Shown here: piece after piece, positions 51,871-62,325 of the stretch
Layout: every line of letters begins with the position of its first letter
Numbering within the stretch: the stretch's first letter is position 1
Source: Prorocentrum cordatum
Lineage: Eukaryota; Sar; Dinophyceae; Prorocentrales; Prorocentraceae
Direction of reading: 5' to 3'
Length of the DNA: 64,000 nucleotides
Assembly: GCA_963575745.1 (NCBI GenBank)
Contig: CAUYUJ010001743.1
Span: 1-64,000, forward strand
The notes under the pieces: generated by a model
Databases searched by the model: none
What the model was told of the DNA's origin: nothing
Seen by the model: the letters and a program-made list of their open reading frames with translations, nothing else
Position numbers and translations under genes: made by a program

Positions 51871-52237
51871 CTCCAACCCCATGTGTTTTACGTATGCTCC
51901 TATCGATTGGGCCTCACCTGGAGCACGATTCCTTGATGTTATACGTATGTTTCTATAGATTGTCCTTCTCCAGTGTGCACAATCCTACATGTTTTGCTTA
52001 TGTTCCTATATATATAGGGCCTCTCCTGGGGCACGAATCCTTGGTGTTTAACGTGTGTTCCTATAGACACATATACAATATTACCTCTAAAATAGGATGC
52101 ACATATGGGGAGCTCCACGCAGTTTTTTTTTTGTTTTGCTTGTTTTTTTTTTTCTCTTTTTTTATTGATATCTATATATATATAATATATATATATATTA
52201 TATATAATATATATATTAAATATATATTTTAATTTTA

Positions 52238-52281
52238 ATGTTTCGTCGAAAATCCCCCTGTAGGAGGACAAACTCGACTTA
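52238..52281. mobile_element. MITE copy 3 (right end only)
   Basis: TTTCGTCGAAAATCCCCCTG followed by GAGGACAAACTCGACTT matches the right ends of the 30158 and 37856 copies. The left end is not recognisable; AT-rich DNA precedes it. Confidence 0.5.
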
Positions 52282-52398
52282 GGGGTAGCGGAGAAACTCC
52301 CGTCCGACTCGGCGGTCTGTGTACGCGCCGCGGCCCTGGTGTCAGGCATCTGGGCAGCAACTGCGGCGTCTGGTAACCGACGGCATGACCAAGATTCG

Positions 52399-52560
52399 GG
52401 TGTTGCTAGAAGTGCCCCTGGCCCAAGGTGCCCCCAGGATTTCCAAGGAGGCCCCCACGGCCTCCAGAGCACCCCATCACGAGGCCCAGAAGGCCCAGGG
52501 GCTCCAAACTTGAGCGAAAGGCTAGGGGTACCTTGGGCCAGGGGCACCTTTCGCAACCCC
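52399..52560. mobile_element. Foldback element, ~160 bp
   Basis: GTTGCTAGAAGTGCCCCTGG with CCCAAGGTGCC at the left pairs with GGTACCTTGGG, CCAGGGGCACCTTTCGCAAC at the right: about 31-base arms with 4-5 mismatches. Confidence 0.6.
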
Positions 52561-52679
52561 CGAAAGATGACCATGGACGGTTCCGTACCGCGCGGCGTCC
52601 TCGGCTCGAACTGTCGGCCGTGGCGACGGCGACGAGGAAGCGACAAGACAGAACACCTTTTGCGCCCGCGCGCGCGCCT

Positions 52680-52752
52680 GATGAGGAGGAGGAGGAGGAG
52701 GAGGAGGAGGAGGAGGAGGAGGAGGAGGAGGAGGAGGAGGAGGAGGAGGAGG
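52680..52752 (+). repeat. (GGA)n tract, 3' flank of retrotransposon
   Basis: Continuous GGA repeats ending where the minus-strand retrotransposon 3' end begins (CACGACCATATCAAAACG). A second (GGA)n tract lies at the other end (59605 onward). Confidence 0.85.
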
Positions 52753-52875
52753 CACGACCATATCAAAACGAGTGCGCAGAGCGAGCGAAAAGAGGCGAAA
52801 CAGAGAAGGACAAAGGCCGAGGGCGCGCAACTCGACGATTAAAGAAAGAACGACAGCCCGAGACGCCGCCTCAGA

Positions 52876-55800
52876 CTACCGCGGGCGAAGCCAGAAGCAG
52901 GCATCGTCTGTGGGGAAGAGAGGGCGGGGCTCGCCCCGCCACTCGCCCGAGCGGGGGTCTTTACCTGCCACCAGGGCCTTTAAATAAGTGGCGTCTTTGC
53001 TGGATGCAATTCCCTCACACTGGCCCCACAAACGAGAACGAGGGGCCGACGGCTGGGCCCTGGCGCCGCAGCGGTGGCAGAATGCAAGGGTCTCACCAGC
53101 AAGACTACTTTGATGCCCTCTAGCACTACTGGGCCCAACGAGGCCTTGAGCGGGGAGAGGGGCCTCAGGGCGGGTGGCATCACGCGCAACCCAGGAAGGC
53201 CCACCAGGACCTCCAGAGGTCCGTGGGCGCTTGCAGGGCGGGGGCCCCGCAAGCTCGCCAGGGCCCGCAGGCCCACCGACGCACGACGCGGAGGGCGCAG
53301 CCCCCGTCCGAGGCGCCTTCGGACTCGGCCCCGCCAGGGGCCCACCAACCCTGCGGTCCCTCGCCGTCCTGGCAGGAGCGGGGGGGGGGGGGTGGTGGGG
53401 GGGGCTCTCGCGGGCCCAGGGAGCGTGCCTCTTTGGCGCGCCGACGCGCTTCCCCCAACTCAGCATCCAGCTGATCCTCTCCCACACCATCCACCCGAAA
53501 CCTCACCCGCTTTATAACGGCCAAGGACCGCTCAAGGCCCTCAGTCGCGAGGGGCGGCGACCTCTCTGGCCCACTTGGGGCTTCAACAACCCGAAGCTCC
53601 AATGAGGGGCTAGCCTCAGAGGGGCCCGAGACGCTCCCGCTCGGCCCGCCAGGGCCCATTGGCCCAGCAGGGGCCGCAGCCGAGGAAGGCTCAGGCGAAA
53701 CACCCTCCAGGCCCCAGAGGGCCGCCGCCCCCGCAACCCTGCGAAGATCCCTTCTAAGCTTCGCAGCACCTTTAGGAGTCACAGCGTAAGCGGAGCAACG
53801 ATCACAACTATATTTCCTGCCCCTCAGCCGCACGCGATGCAGGAGCTGAGGAGGGCAGGCCTGCTCGCCTGTGGGCGATCCCGCACCGCCGCGCTCAATC
53901 ACAGCGCCGCTGCCGCCAGCGCCTGCCGCCGCCAGCTGCGCCCAGCGGCCGCGCAGCTCCGTGTCCCGCCGCCGTGGGGCGTCCACGCGGTCGGGGGCCG
54001 CGGTGCCGTCGAAGACCATCCTGGAGGCGTTTGCAATCCAGGTCGCGACCGATCTGACCGTATTCAGCGAGTCGGTGTAGCTCTCGACAATGCCCTGAGG
54101 GGGGTCGTGCAGCTGTCGACCCCTCTTTGCCGCTTGATCTGCCAGATCGTTGCAGCGGCGATGCCACGAGTCCTCACTGGAGTGGCCTTTGACGTATGAG
54201 AACCGAATCGGGCACTCCAAGTCCCCAGCAATGGAAAAACCTCCGTGGTCCTCCAGCTGGTGGAAAAAGCGACGCCAACGATCCACGTTCCCACGCCTCG
54301 GATTGAGGCACCAGCGCTTGCCACGCGCCAGCCCCTCTAGCAGCGGCGTGTAATCCGCGAAGATATGGGGCGGAGCCACGCCGACGGACAGCGCCTGAAT
54401 CACGGCAAACAGCTCGCCCCGAGCGGATGTCTGGCGATGGCCAGGCAGCGGCCCCAAAACAGCTCCGTAGTAACGGGCATCTCCCACGACCACGAAGCCC
54501 CAGCCCGCGCGGTCAACCGCGTCCCAGTGAAGCAACTTCTTGCACGAACCGTCAGTGAACACCGAACCCGTGACGACAAAATGTCCTTCAGCCCGAGCTC
54601 CACGAGCATAGCACCAGACGCCAGAATCGTTCCTGGGTGGCAAGGCAGGCAGGAAGGAGTTGGGGTACAGCCCACGAGAGTAGAGCAAGTCCCCAGGTGG
54701 TGCCCTCCTTGCCGCCTCCAGGGGGGCCTCAGAGACCGCATACTCACGCATGTCATCAAAAACGTGGCATCGCCAATGCCTGTGGTGAGCCGTTCCGTCG
54801 ACCCCAGGGCAGTTCCTGCAGTCGGGGCAGTGAACGTAAGCGTATCGGTGCAACCGCTTCTGCGTGAAGTGGCCGCCCACGACCGCAGTGCGTAGCGCAG
54901 CCCGAGCCAGCGGATCCAATGCCCAACGCTTGGCCCTGGGGCCAGGATGAAGCAACGCACGTATGGGGCTCAACCACGCACCCGCGGGGTCCTTGTGAGA
55001 CGGGCCATCGAGCTCTGGCATCACCTCTGGCCTGGCAGCCCATTGGTACCAGCCCGCGACCTCAAAGTCCTTGAGCGCCAGCCACTTGACACCAGACGGG
55101 GCCACCTCACGTAAGTCCATAGTAACACCATCACGAGTACGGACCCGAAAAGCTGAGGAAACTGTCCAGCCCAAGTACGTCACAGACCGCGCAAAAGCAC
55201 CAGCTGGGCCAGCCACCAGCTTCCAGCTCTCACGCCAATCAACAGAAGCCGCCTTCCAGAACTGAGAGCGCCATGCCGTCTGCAGCGTGGAGTGATCAAC
55301 TTCCCCCGACTGAATCATCAAAGCCCAGTTGAAAACAGGTCCAACAATGGCAATCGTCGCTGGCTGAAACTCAGAGCCTTCTTCCAATCTCGACGCGATC
55401 CAGTGCGAAGCCCCCGAGGGAATGACCTGCCAGCCCAGCTTCGCCAGGGGGGTCATGCGCTTGATCAGGTGCGGCCCAGCTCCCAAAATGCCCAAGCCGT
55501 AGGTAATAGCAGGGCCGACTGCTGCCTTGGGAACCTGTCTGAACTTCGCCCCGAGGTGGCTCAGCCTCCTGAAGTGTCGGGCCCGCTTCGAAACGCGTCC
55601 GACCCGACCCCGTAGCACACGAACGCGAACACTCTTGCCGGCGGCAACCTCAAGGCCCAAGACCTCCAACCAGGACCTGGCCTGGAAACCGTACCTCCGT
55701 AGAAGCCGAGCCACGGCGGGGGCGGTGGAGTCGTCAGACGCTGTGAGAAACGCCTTCGACTTCGCCACGGGGAGGCCGAGATCCAGCAGGGTGTCGCAGA

Positions 55801-58394
55801 GCAAAGCCACCGCGTCGGTGGCGATCCTGCACAAATCCGCCCGTCTGGCCACCACCTGCAGGGTTAAGCCGTCAGCGAAGATGTCCAAAGAAAAAGGAAA
55901 ACCCAGCTGAGCAGGAAAGCCGAGACCGACCGTGCTGACAAAGTTATCCATTGACGCGAGCATCAGCAGCTGCACAAAGGCCATCGCGAACTTGCAGACT
56001 GGAAGAACGCCCTGAGACACCGTAACAGCATATGACGTAGCCTGCTGCCACACGAGCCTGCGAGGCGCACGATACATCGCCAGCGCACAGGAAAGCAACT
56101 GGCGCGGGAAGCCGTGCTGGGCCGCCGCTGAGATCAGCCTCCGCCAACAGATGCGGTCGAAGCACTTCTCGACATCAACAGTGGCCGTCACGACGCCATC
56201 CTCGACCGCCAGTGCAGCTTCGGCCCTCACAAGGGCACGCGAGGCCACGTCCAGAGTGGTCTTGCCAGAGGCCAGGGCGAAAAACGGCCTGTCGTGCTCC
56301 AGCAGCCAAACCCGCAGCTGCCCGCTGCGGACCTGCGACCACACACGGTAGGTCGCCTGCAAGAGCGCGATGGGCCGCCATCCACCTTTGGGCTTCGCCA
56401 AGAGCACAATGTGGACGGCGGCCAGCTGCGTTGGCCAGCGCTCCCAGTGCTCCGCCAGCCAAAGTACATACACGAGCAACGAAAGGGTCTCGTCCGTGAG
56501 AAGGCTGAAGGAGCGAGGAGCAAGTCGGTCAGCACCTTGCCCCGTGTGCCACTTGAAGGGCTTGGCCGCCGCACGCAACTGCCCAATCTTAGGCGCAGGC
56601 AAAGAGGCGCGCGGCAAGCGTCGAATATCCTCAAAGAGCTGAGCCGTGTCAGGGAAGTCCGCAAGATGCCGAACCACATAATCATCGGGCCCAGCAGCCG
56701 CTCCTTGCACTTGATCACGGGTGAGGATCTCGGACGCAGGGCGTGCGTTCCAGATGCCCGACCAACCATCCATTTGATCATCTGCAACATCCTGAGCCAA
56801 GGTGGAGGGCCTCTGATGCCGAACCACTTGGGCATGCGGAGCACCAGGCGGCCTTGTGAAACTGAACAGCGGCTTGATCCGTGACCCGCGACAGTTGGCA
56901 GCCCACCGTGCAAAGTCCCGCCTGCGCTCGGCCATAGCCGCCTGCTCCAGGTCGTCAGCGAAAGAGCGAAGCCAACCAATGACAAAGCAGACAGAATCCA
57001 CCAGTATGCGCTGAATGCCAGTGAGACCAATTCCCATGAGACCAGCAAGAGAAAACCCAGCGTGGTCACCTGACTGCAACAGGGCCGCTCGATCCAACTG
57101 CACCTGGAATGCGGTGGGGGACGCTTCAACGACCTCTCGTGCCAGGGGCAGGATGCCTCGCAGCGTGGCCACCACGTGCTGGCACTCGAGCGAGCGAAAA
57201 GACCTTTCGGCGCCCAGAGAGACAAGCCTGTCCAAGCGCCGAAGTAAATCCAGGGGTTGCAGACCTGCACGAAGCGCGTCGTCCGCAGCCTGAGCCAGGC
57301 GCCGAGCACGTCGAGCGTCGGGAGGTGCGGCAGGTCTCGCAGCTGCGGGCGCTCCTCCAGCTTGGCGCCAGCAGTAGGCCACCCCATCAGCACGGCCGCA
57401 GTAGCGAGTAGCGTCGCACGCAGGGATGCCGTAGCGCACTAGCAGCTCCTCCTCCACGAGATTCGCAAACTCGGCGTACAGGTGATCGAGCCGCGCCTGA
57501 GCCTGAACAGGATTCGCAACTCCTCCCTGTGCCACACCATCCTCGATGAGATCGCGGGTGCCACCCGCCAACACAGGTGTGACATCCTCGGTCGGGGCCG
57601 CCTTCGGGAAAGCCTTCGGCGCCCGCAGGGCGAAGAACTTGACCGCCTTGGCCCGCGCGTCGAGGGGCGTCATCATCGGGAAATGCGGCGGCGCAGGCCA
57701 GCCACCCACAGGCAGGGGCGGCGTCAGCGAGCTCGCGATGGACAAGCTGGCCAGCCAGTAGTCGATGGTCGAGTAGGCTCCCTGAGCGCTGCGGCACGTG
57801 CCCGCAGGGAGGCGCCCTGTAGGAACAGGGGGCCTCGCGACCACTGCAGCAGGGATGAAGTCCAAGAAACCGTACTCCATGAGGTGCTTCGGATCGCAGT
57901 TAAAATCCCCCGCCATCAAAAACGGCCTGTTCCAACCACGCAGTGCAGTAGCTATGTCGTAAAGCCGCATCACATTCACGTCGGTCCATCGCCCCACTTC
58001 AAAGTAGCAGGACAATAACACGAGCCCGCCTCTGATGCCGAAGTCCGCATGACATGCCACGCAGAAACTCGGATTCAGGTCAAAACCTCGCAAGCCTGGC
58101 ATGCCTGGCAGCATCGTCACGCTGATGTGACGCCGAATGAAAAGACCAACGCCAGCAGAAGGCCGCCCAGACTCCAGGCGTCGACACGACGAGATAATAA
58201 CATACCATCCAGACCGAGCCGCCAAGCCTTCAGCGCGCCGACGATCGTCACCATCGATGCGCAGCTCCTGAGCCGCCACCACCTGGATGCCAAGGTCGCA
58301 GTGGGTCAAAACCCCCCTGCACGAAGCCCAGGACGAGCCGTTGTAGGTGACGAGCGAGGCCTTCGCGCGGGCGCTGCCTCGACGCCCACGGTGC
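52876..58394 (-). pseudogene. LINE ORF2: endonuclease, reverse transcriptase, RNase H
   Basis: The endonuclease starts ASLVTYNGSSWASC (~58365), with catalytic Glu in VVAAQELRIDGDD, LMAGDFNCDP (~57900) and a late PHFPMM. The RT has KPKGGWRPIALLQ (~56390), motif A TATVDVEKCFDRICW, and motif C LDIFADGLTLQ (~55875), where the usual FADD is FADG. A CCHC-like knuckle (HCPDCRNCPGVDG ... HHRHWRC, ~54800) precedes RNase H (VFTDGSC ~54550, ARGELFAVIQAL, KGHSSEDSWHRRCNDLAD ~54180). At a C/G homopolymer near 53382-53405 the frame shifts, and the C-terminal zinc-finger-like domain (ETLAFCHRCGARAQP, ~53070) is read in the next frame to a stop at 52876. No ATG lies at the 5' boundary, so translation by frameshift from ORF1 is likely. 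The protein would perform target-primed reverse transcription. Confidence 0.85.
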
Positions 58395-59357
58395 CTAGCC
58401 TTCCATGTCGGCCTCGCCTGCGGCTTCCCAGGCGGCAGCGGCGGTTCCCCCGCCTGCGCGAAACGCGTAGGCAACACCAGGAGGCAGCGCAGCCGCGGGG
58501 GGAGCAGCGGCTGCTGGCGAGGAGTCCGCTGAGGCTCCTGCTCCAGCGGAGGCGGGGGCGGCCGCGGCTCCTGAGGCCGTGAGGGCCGAGGCGGCGGGGA
58601 ACGCTGTGCCAAGCGCTGCAACCTGCTGCCCGATCGCCTCCAAGACATTGATGCCCTGCCCACTGGCGACGCGCGCGGGGGCACTGGCGAGCGTGGCCTG
58701 GAGGCCGACCAGCGTGGAGGCGAGGGCTGCCAAGTCCACGCCGCTGGAGCTCGCCGCCGAGGCCGCCACGGCGCGCTGAGCAGCCTGAACCTCCGCCTCC
58801 AGGTTCTTGACCTCCGCGTCGGCCACGCCCTGCTGCCTGCGGAGGTCGTCGACCTTCGCAAGAGCCTCCACGAGGCTGTCCGCCACCTGGAAGGCCCGAG
58901 CGCGTGCCTCCTCCACGCGCTTCTGGAGGGAGACCAGGAGCTGCTCGGGGGGCTGAGCACGGCGCTCCTCTGCCTCCTGGGAGGCGAGCTCCTGTCGCGC
59001 TGCCTGGATGAGCGGCTCTTCGGCGTAGCCGAGCTTCTGCAGAGCAGCCAGGCCTTGCCTGGCGCGCACGACTGCAGGCCCAGCAGGTTCTCCGTGAGCA
59101 GCGCCATCTGGAGGACCACCACGACCGCGAGCAGGAGGGCCAGAGCGGCGGCGACGGCCCGCGGAGGCCGACCTCCCGCCCTGCTCCGAGGAAGCGGGCG
59201 ACTCGCGGACCATGCGTCCGAGGCGGTCCCTGCCACACTTCCAGCACGTCTCACGGGTGGGGAAGTTCGTGCGGAACCCGCACAGCCTCGATGCGGCGCA
59301 CGCCCAGTTTGGCTGCTGGGGCAAGGCCGCGCCCTGCCTGGGCTGCTGCTGGGCCAT
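58395..59357 (-). CDS. LINE ORF1 protein (320 aa)
   Basis: Starts MAQQQPRQGAALPQQP at 59357 (an upstream in-frame extension to 59501 is Arg-rich and less likely). A RanBP2-like zinc finger, NWACAASRLCGFRTN...CWKCG, occupies residues ~16-42. Residues ~105-205 form a predicted coiled coil (LVSLQKRVEEARARAFQVAD, then VKNLEAEVQAAQRAVAASA). The C-terminus is Ala-rich. ORF1 proteins bind the element RNA as multimers. The frame ends ATG GAA GGC TAG, overlapping the upstream part of the ORF2 frame, so the two may be linked by a -1 or +1 shift. The competing ORF2-frame translation of this stretch is Arg/Pro-rich and is a shadow. Confidence 0.75.
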   Translation of the reverse strand: MAQQQPRQGAALPQQPNWACAASRLCGFRTNFPTRETCWKCGRDRLGRMVRESPASSEQGGRSASAGRRRRSGPPARGRGGPPDGAAHGEPAGPAVVRARQGLAALQKLGYAEEPLIQAARQELASQEAEERRAQPPEQLLVSLQKRVEEARARAFQVADSLVEALAKVDDLRRQQGVADAEVKNLEAEVQAAQRAVAASAASSSGVDLAALASTLVGLQATLASAPARVASGQGINVLEAIGQQVAALGTAFPAASALTASGAAAAPASAGAGASADSSPAAAAPPAAALPPGVAYAFRAGGGTAAAAWEAAGEADMEG

Positions 59358-59582
59358 ACCAAGGCTGCTCCCACGGTCGCCGTGGTGCCCAGCAAGCCTG
59401 GCGCGGGCCGCGGCCAGGCGCAGCGCGAACCTCGCACGAGATCTCAAGCGGCGAGCCCGTCGGTGCCACGCAATGCTGCGCAAGCGGGCCCTCGGCGCCA
59501 CGATGTGCAGGCGCCCGCAAGCAGCGGGCGGCCGGCGCGGGGGCTATGGCGCGGGCCCCGCGGCGCCCGCCCGCAGAAACGG

Positions 59583-59604
59583 CTTGAGCCAAAATGGCTA
59601 CGGA
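59583..59604 (-). other. Dinoflagellate spliced-leader sequence in genomic DNA
   Basis: The minus strand reads T + CCGTAGCCATTTTGGC + TCAAG, identical to the conserved 22-nt dinoflagellate SL (the first base is variable). It lies about 225 bases upstream of ORF1 and exactly at the junction with the (GGA)n flank. No SL RNA gene context (Sm site or downstream donor GT) is seen; the next bases are CCGTTTCTGCGG. It is therefore a retroposed SL from a trans-spliced mRNA or a fixed 5' part of the element. Confidence 0.9.
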
Positions 59605-60170
59605 GGAGGCGGAGGAGGAGAGAGGAGGAGGAGGGAGGAGGAGGAGGAGGAGGAGGAGGAGGAGGGAGGAGGAAGGATGAGGGAGGGGATGAGGACTCGG
59701 CCAAGCGGCGCTCGCGGTCGGCCGGCGGCACTCGGGGGGTGGGGGCAGGGGGGGGGAACGGGAAATTCTGGGCCCTCTTTCCGCTCTCCTGCTCCCCCCT
59801 CCCCTACTCCTCGCCACACATCCTCCTCCCTCCTCCGCCTCTCCCTCCTCTCCTCCTCCTCCTCCTCCTCCTCCTCCTCCACTCTCCTCCTCCTACTCCT
59901 CCTCACTCTCTCCTCCCCTCCTCCTCTCCACTCCCTCCTCCTCCGCTCATCCCTCCTTTCCTCCCCCTCTTCCTCCTCCTCCTCCTCCTCCTCCCCTCCT
60001 CTCCCCTCCCTCCTCCTACCTCCTCCTCCTCCTCCTCCTCCTCCTCCTCCTCCTCCTCCTCCTACTTCTCCTCCTCCTCCTCCTCCTCACCCTCCTCCTC
60101 TCTCCTCCTCCTCCCTCCTCTCCTCCTCCGCCTCCTCCTCCTCTCTCCTCCTATCCCCCTCCTCCTCAGA
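59605..60170. repeat. GGA and TCC microsatellites
   Basis: (GGA)n at about 59605-59680, a short GC-rich interval, then (TCC)n-rich DNA at 59820-60165. It produces long artefactual Ser/Pro frames. No gene. Confidence 0.85.
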
Positions 60171-60204
60171 GGATGCGCCACGGATCTCACAAGGGGGGGA
60201 GTCT

Positions 60205-60424
60205 GGGACCCCTCCCCTCCGCCCCTTCTCCCAGCCCGTCGTCGGGGGACCCCGCCCCCGCCCTAACCCCTTCGGCTTTCCCGAAGCACCGTCGGGCACC
60301 CCCTCCCCCACCTCCTTTCCGAAGGGGGGGGCGGTTGGGACCCCCTCCCTCTGGATTCGAAAATCGGACCTCACCCCCCTCCCTCCTTTGGACACGCCGC
60401 CTCCTTGGCTCCAGAACCCTAACC
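60205..60424 (-). repeat. Boundary unit of telomere-like array, right copy
   Basis: Reverse complement of the 32886-33110 unit: TCTGGATTCGAAAATCGGACC, CACCCCCCTCCCTCC and GGCTCCAGAACCCTAACCC. Confidence 0.65.
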
Positions 60425-61530
60425 CCCGCCACCCTACCACCCTAACTTTTCCATCTTAACCCTAAGACCTGAACAATAGCACCCCCCAACCCTAACACCC
60501 GAACAATAGCCCCCCTCTCGCCCGAATCCTAACACCCTACACCTGACACGCCAACCCTAAACACTGATCCTAACCATAACACCCCAACCCTGACACAACG
60601 CCGACCTCAGCCTGACACAATAACACCTCACACCCTAAAACTGAATATAACCTGGCACTAACCCTAACAACCTAACCTAACACCGTACCGCCCTAACCCT
60701 AACACCCTAATACTCTGGCACCCTGACCCTTGTCGTACACCCTAAACCTGACACCCTAACCCCAACACAGTGACCCTAACACCCTAACACCATACAGCCC
60801 TAACCCAAACACCCTGACACAACCAACCTAACACCCTGCTCCTAACCATACCGCCCCAAACCAACCTTAGCAACCGCACCCTAAAGCAATGACTCTGACC
60901 CGAACATCGTGACCCTGACACACCAACCCTAACCCCGACACCCTAACCCTAACACCCTAAGCTTAAAACAACCTAGTGCGAACACCTGACCCTAGAAACA
61001 AACAATCATTTTCACCCTACCCTCCCTGCCCTTGCTCTGATTGCCCTAACCATAATCCTACACCCGAACCGCAACATCCCAATACCACTCAAATCCTATA
61101 CCTGACATTCTAACCCTAACACCCTAACCCTCACACCCTAATACTGAACCAAGCACCCTAACCCTAACACCCTGACCTTACCCCGAACCCTGAAGCACCC
61201 TTACCATAACCCCCTATCTCTGGCACCCTTACCTATCCTAACACCGTAGCCCTAACACAACAAACTTAACATCTTACCTTTGACCTTACCGCCATAACCC
61301 TAATCCCACCACCCGTACCTTCGCACTCTGATCCGAACACCCTGACCCTAACCCTAACACAAACCCGAACTCCCCAACCTTACCGTCATATGAGGCTCCT
61401 CACCCTGACACGCCAACACCCGAACCCTAACGACGTAATCCTAACCCTAACCCCCAACACCCTTCTCCTAATACTTTTACCCTAACATCCTGACCCTACC
61501 ACCCACACCTTAACACCCTGACCCTGACCC
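60425..61530 (-). repeat. Degenerate telomere-like array (CCCTAA orientation)
   Basis: About 1.1 kb of CCCTAACACCCTAACCCTAAC-like units with many substitutions. It is oriented opposite to the 31505-32885 array. Confidence 0.85.
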
Positions 61531-62060
61531 CCCCACCTTCCCTGACGCAAAGGGGGGAGGAGCGGGGGGGGGACCATCCCCCGGCCACCCTCTCCAGCGC
61601 GTCCAGCGCATCCAGCGCAAAGGTTGGGAGGTAGGGGGTCTCCGAAATTCCCTCTTCCCCCTTTCCGCAGAAATGGGGGGGAAGGGGGGGTCCGAATCCC
61701 CCACCCCCTTTGGAAGGGTGGAAGGGGAGGCTAAAAAAACAGCCCCCCATGAGGAGGGAAGGTGTGGGGTTGTGCGAGCACAACCTCCCTTTCCAACTAG
61801 AGGGGGATCCACTGGGGCTCTTTCCGCATTCGCCCTCTTCCCCCGTCCTCTTCCCTCTCCCTCATCCTTCTCCATCCTGCTCCAAGATGTGACAGCCATG
61901 GTAGCGAGGCTCTGGGGCGGAAGTGGGGTGAAGTCGGGCGGTGTGGGCGAGTGCAACCCTCGAGGGACGGATCCCACCAACCCTCCATGGCGCCGTGAGT
62001 GCTGCTACCAAGTGCTGAGCGGGAGGGCGGAGAGGGTGAATGGAGGAGAGGGGGGGGCGC
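61531..62060. other. No gene; G/C-tract-rich subtelomere-like DNA
   Basis: Contains GGGGGGTCCGAATCCCCCACC, similar in style to the boundary unit, and other poly-G/poly-C blocks. Open frames are compositional. Confidence 0.45.
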
Positions 62061-62094
<34 letters not shown>

Positions 62095-62325
62095 GGAGGA
62101 GGAGGAGGAGGAGGAGGAGGAGGAAGAGGAGGAGGAGGAGGGAGGAGGAGGGGGAGGGGGAGGAGGAGGGGAGGAGGAGGAGGAGGAGGAGGAGGAGGAA
62201 AAAGAGGAGGAGAGGAGGAGGAGGAGGAGGGAGGAGGAGGAGGAGGAGGAGGAGGAGGAGGAGGAGGAGGAGGAGGAGGAGGAGGAGGAGGAGGAGGAGG
62301 AGGAGGAGGAGGATATGGAGATGGA
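62060..62325 (+). repeat. (ATG)n and (GGA)n microsatellite
   Basis: (GATGAT)n at 62060-62092 followed by ~220 bases of GGA repeats. Confidence 0.9.

Larger units (their letters stand above)
52753..59604 (-). mobile_element. Non-LTR retrotransposon (LINE), near full length
   Basis: On the minus strand, in order: spliced leader (59604-59583), 5' UTR, ORF1 (59357-58395), ORF2 (about 58394-52876), and a short 3' UTR ending next to (TCC)n. Both outer flanks are GGA/TCC repeats, so the element appears inserted into a (GGA)n microsatellite. ORF order and domains (zinc finger/coiled-coil ORF1; APE-type endonuclease, RT and RNase H in ORF2) are those of APE-type LINEs. Length is about 6.85 kb. ORF2 has a frameshift and an altered RT motif, so this copy is probably inactive. 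Confidence 0.85.

Noticed and set aside
57395-57412. Hairpin-family copy inside the LINE (CCGCAGTAGCG)
   Set aside because: The right arm is not complementary and the match is to the core only. A similar partial match at 59514-59530 has an extra base in the loop. Both are treated as chance.
58400-59437. Extension of the LINE ORF2 frame upstream over ORF1
   Set aside because: The translation is Arg/Ser/Pro-rich shadow sequence. The other frame has a zinc finger and coiled coil typical of ORF1.
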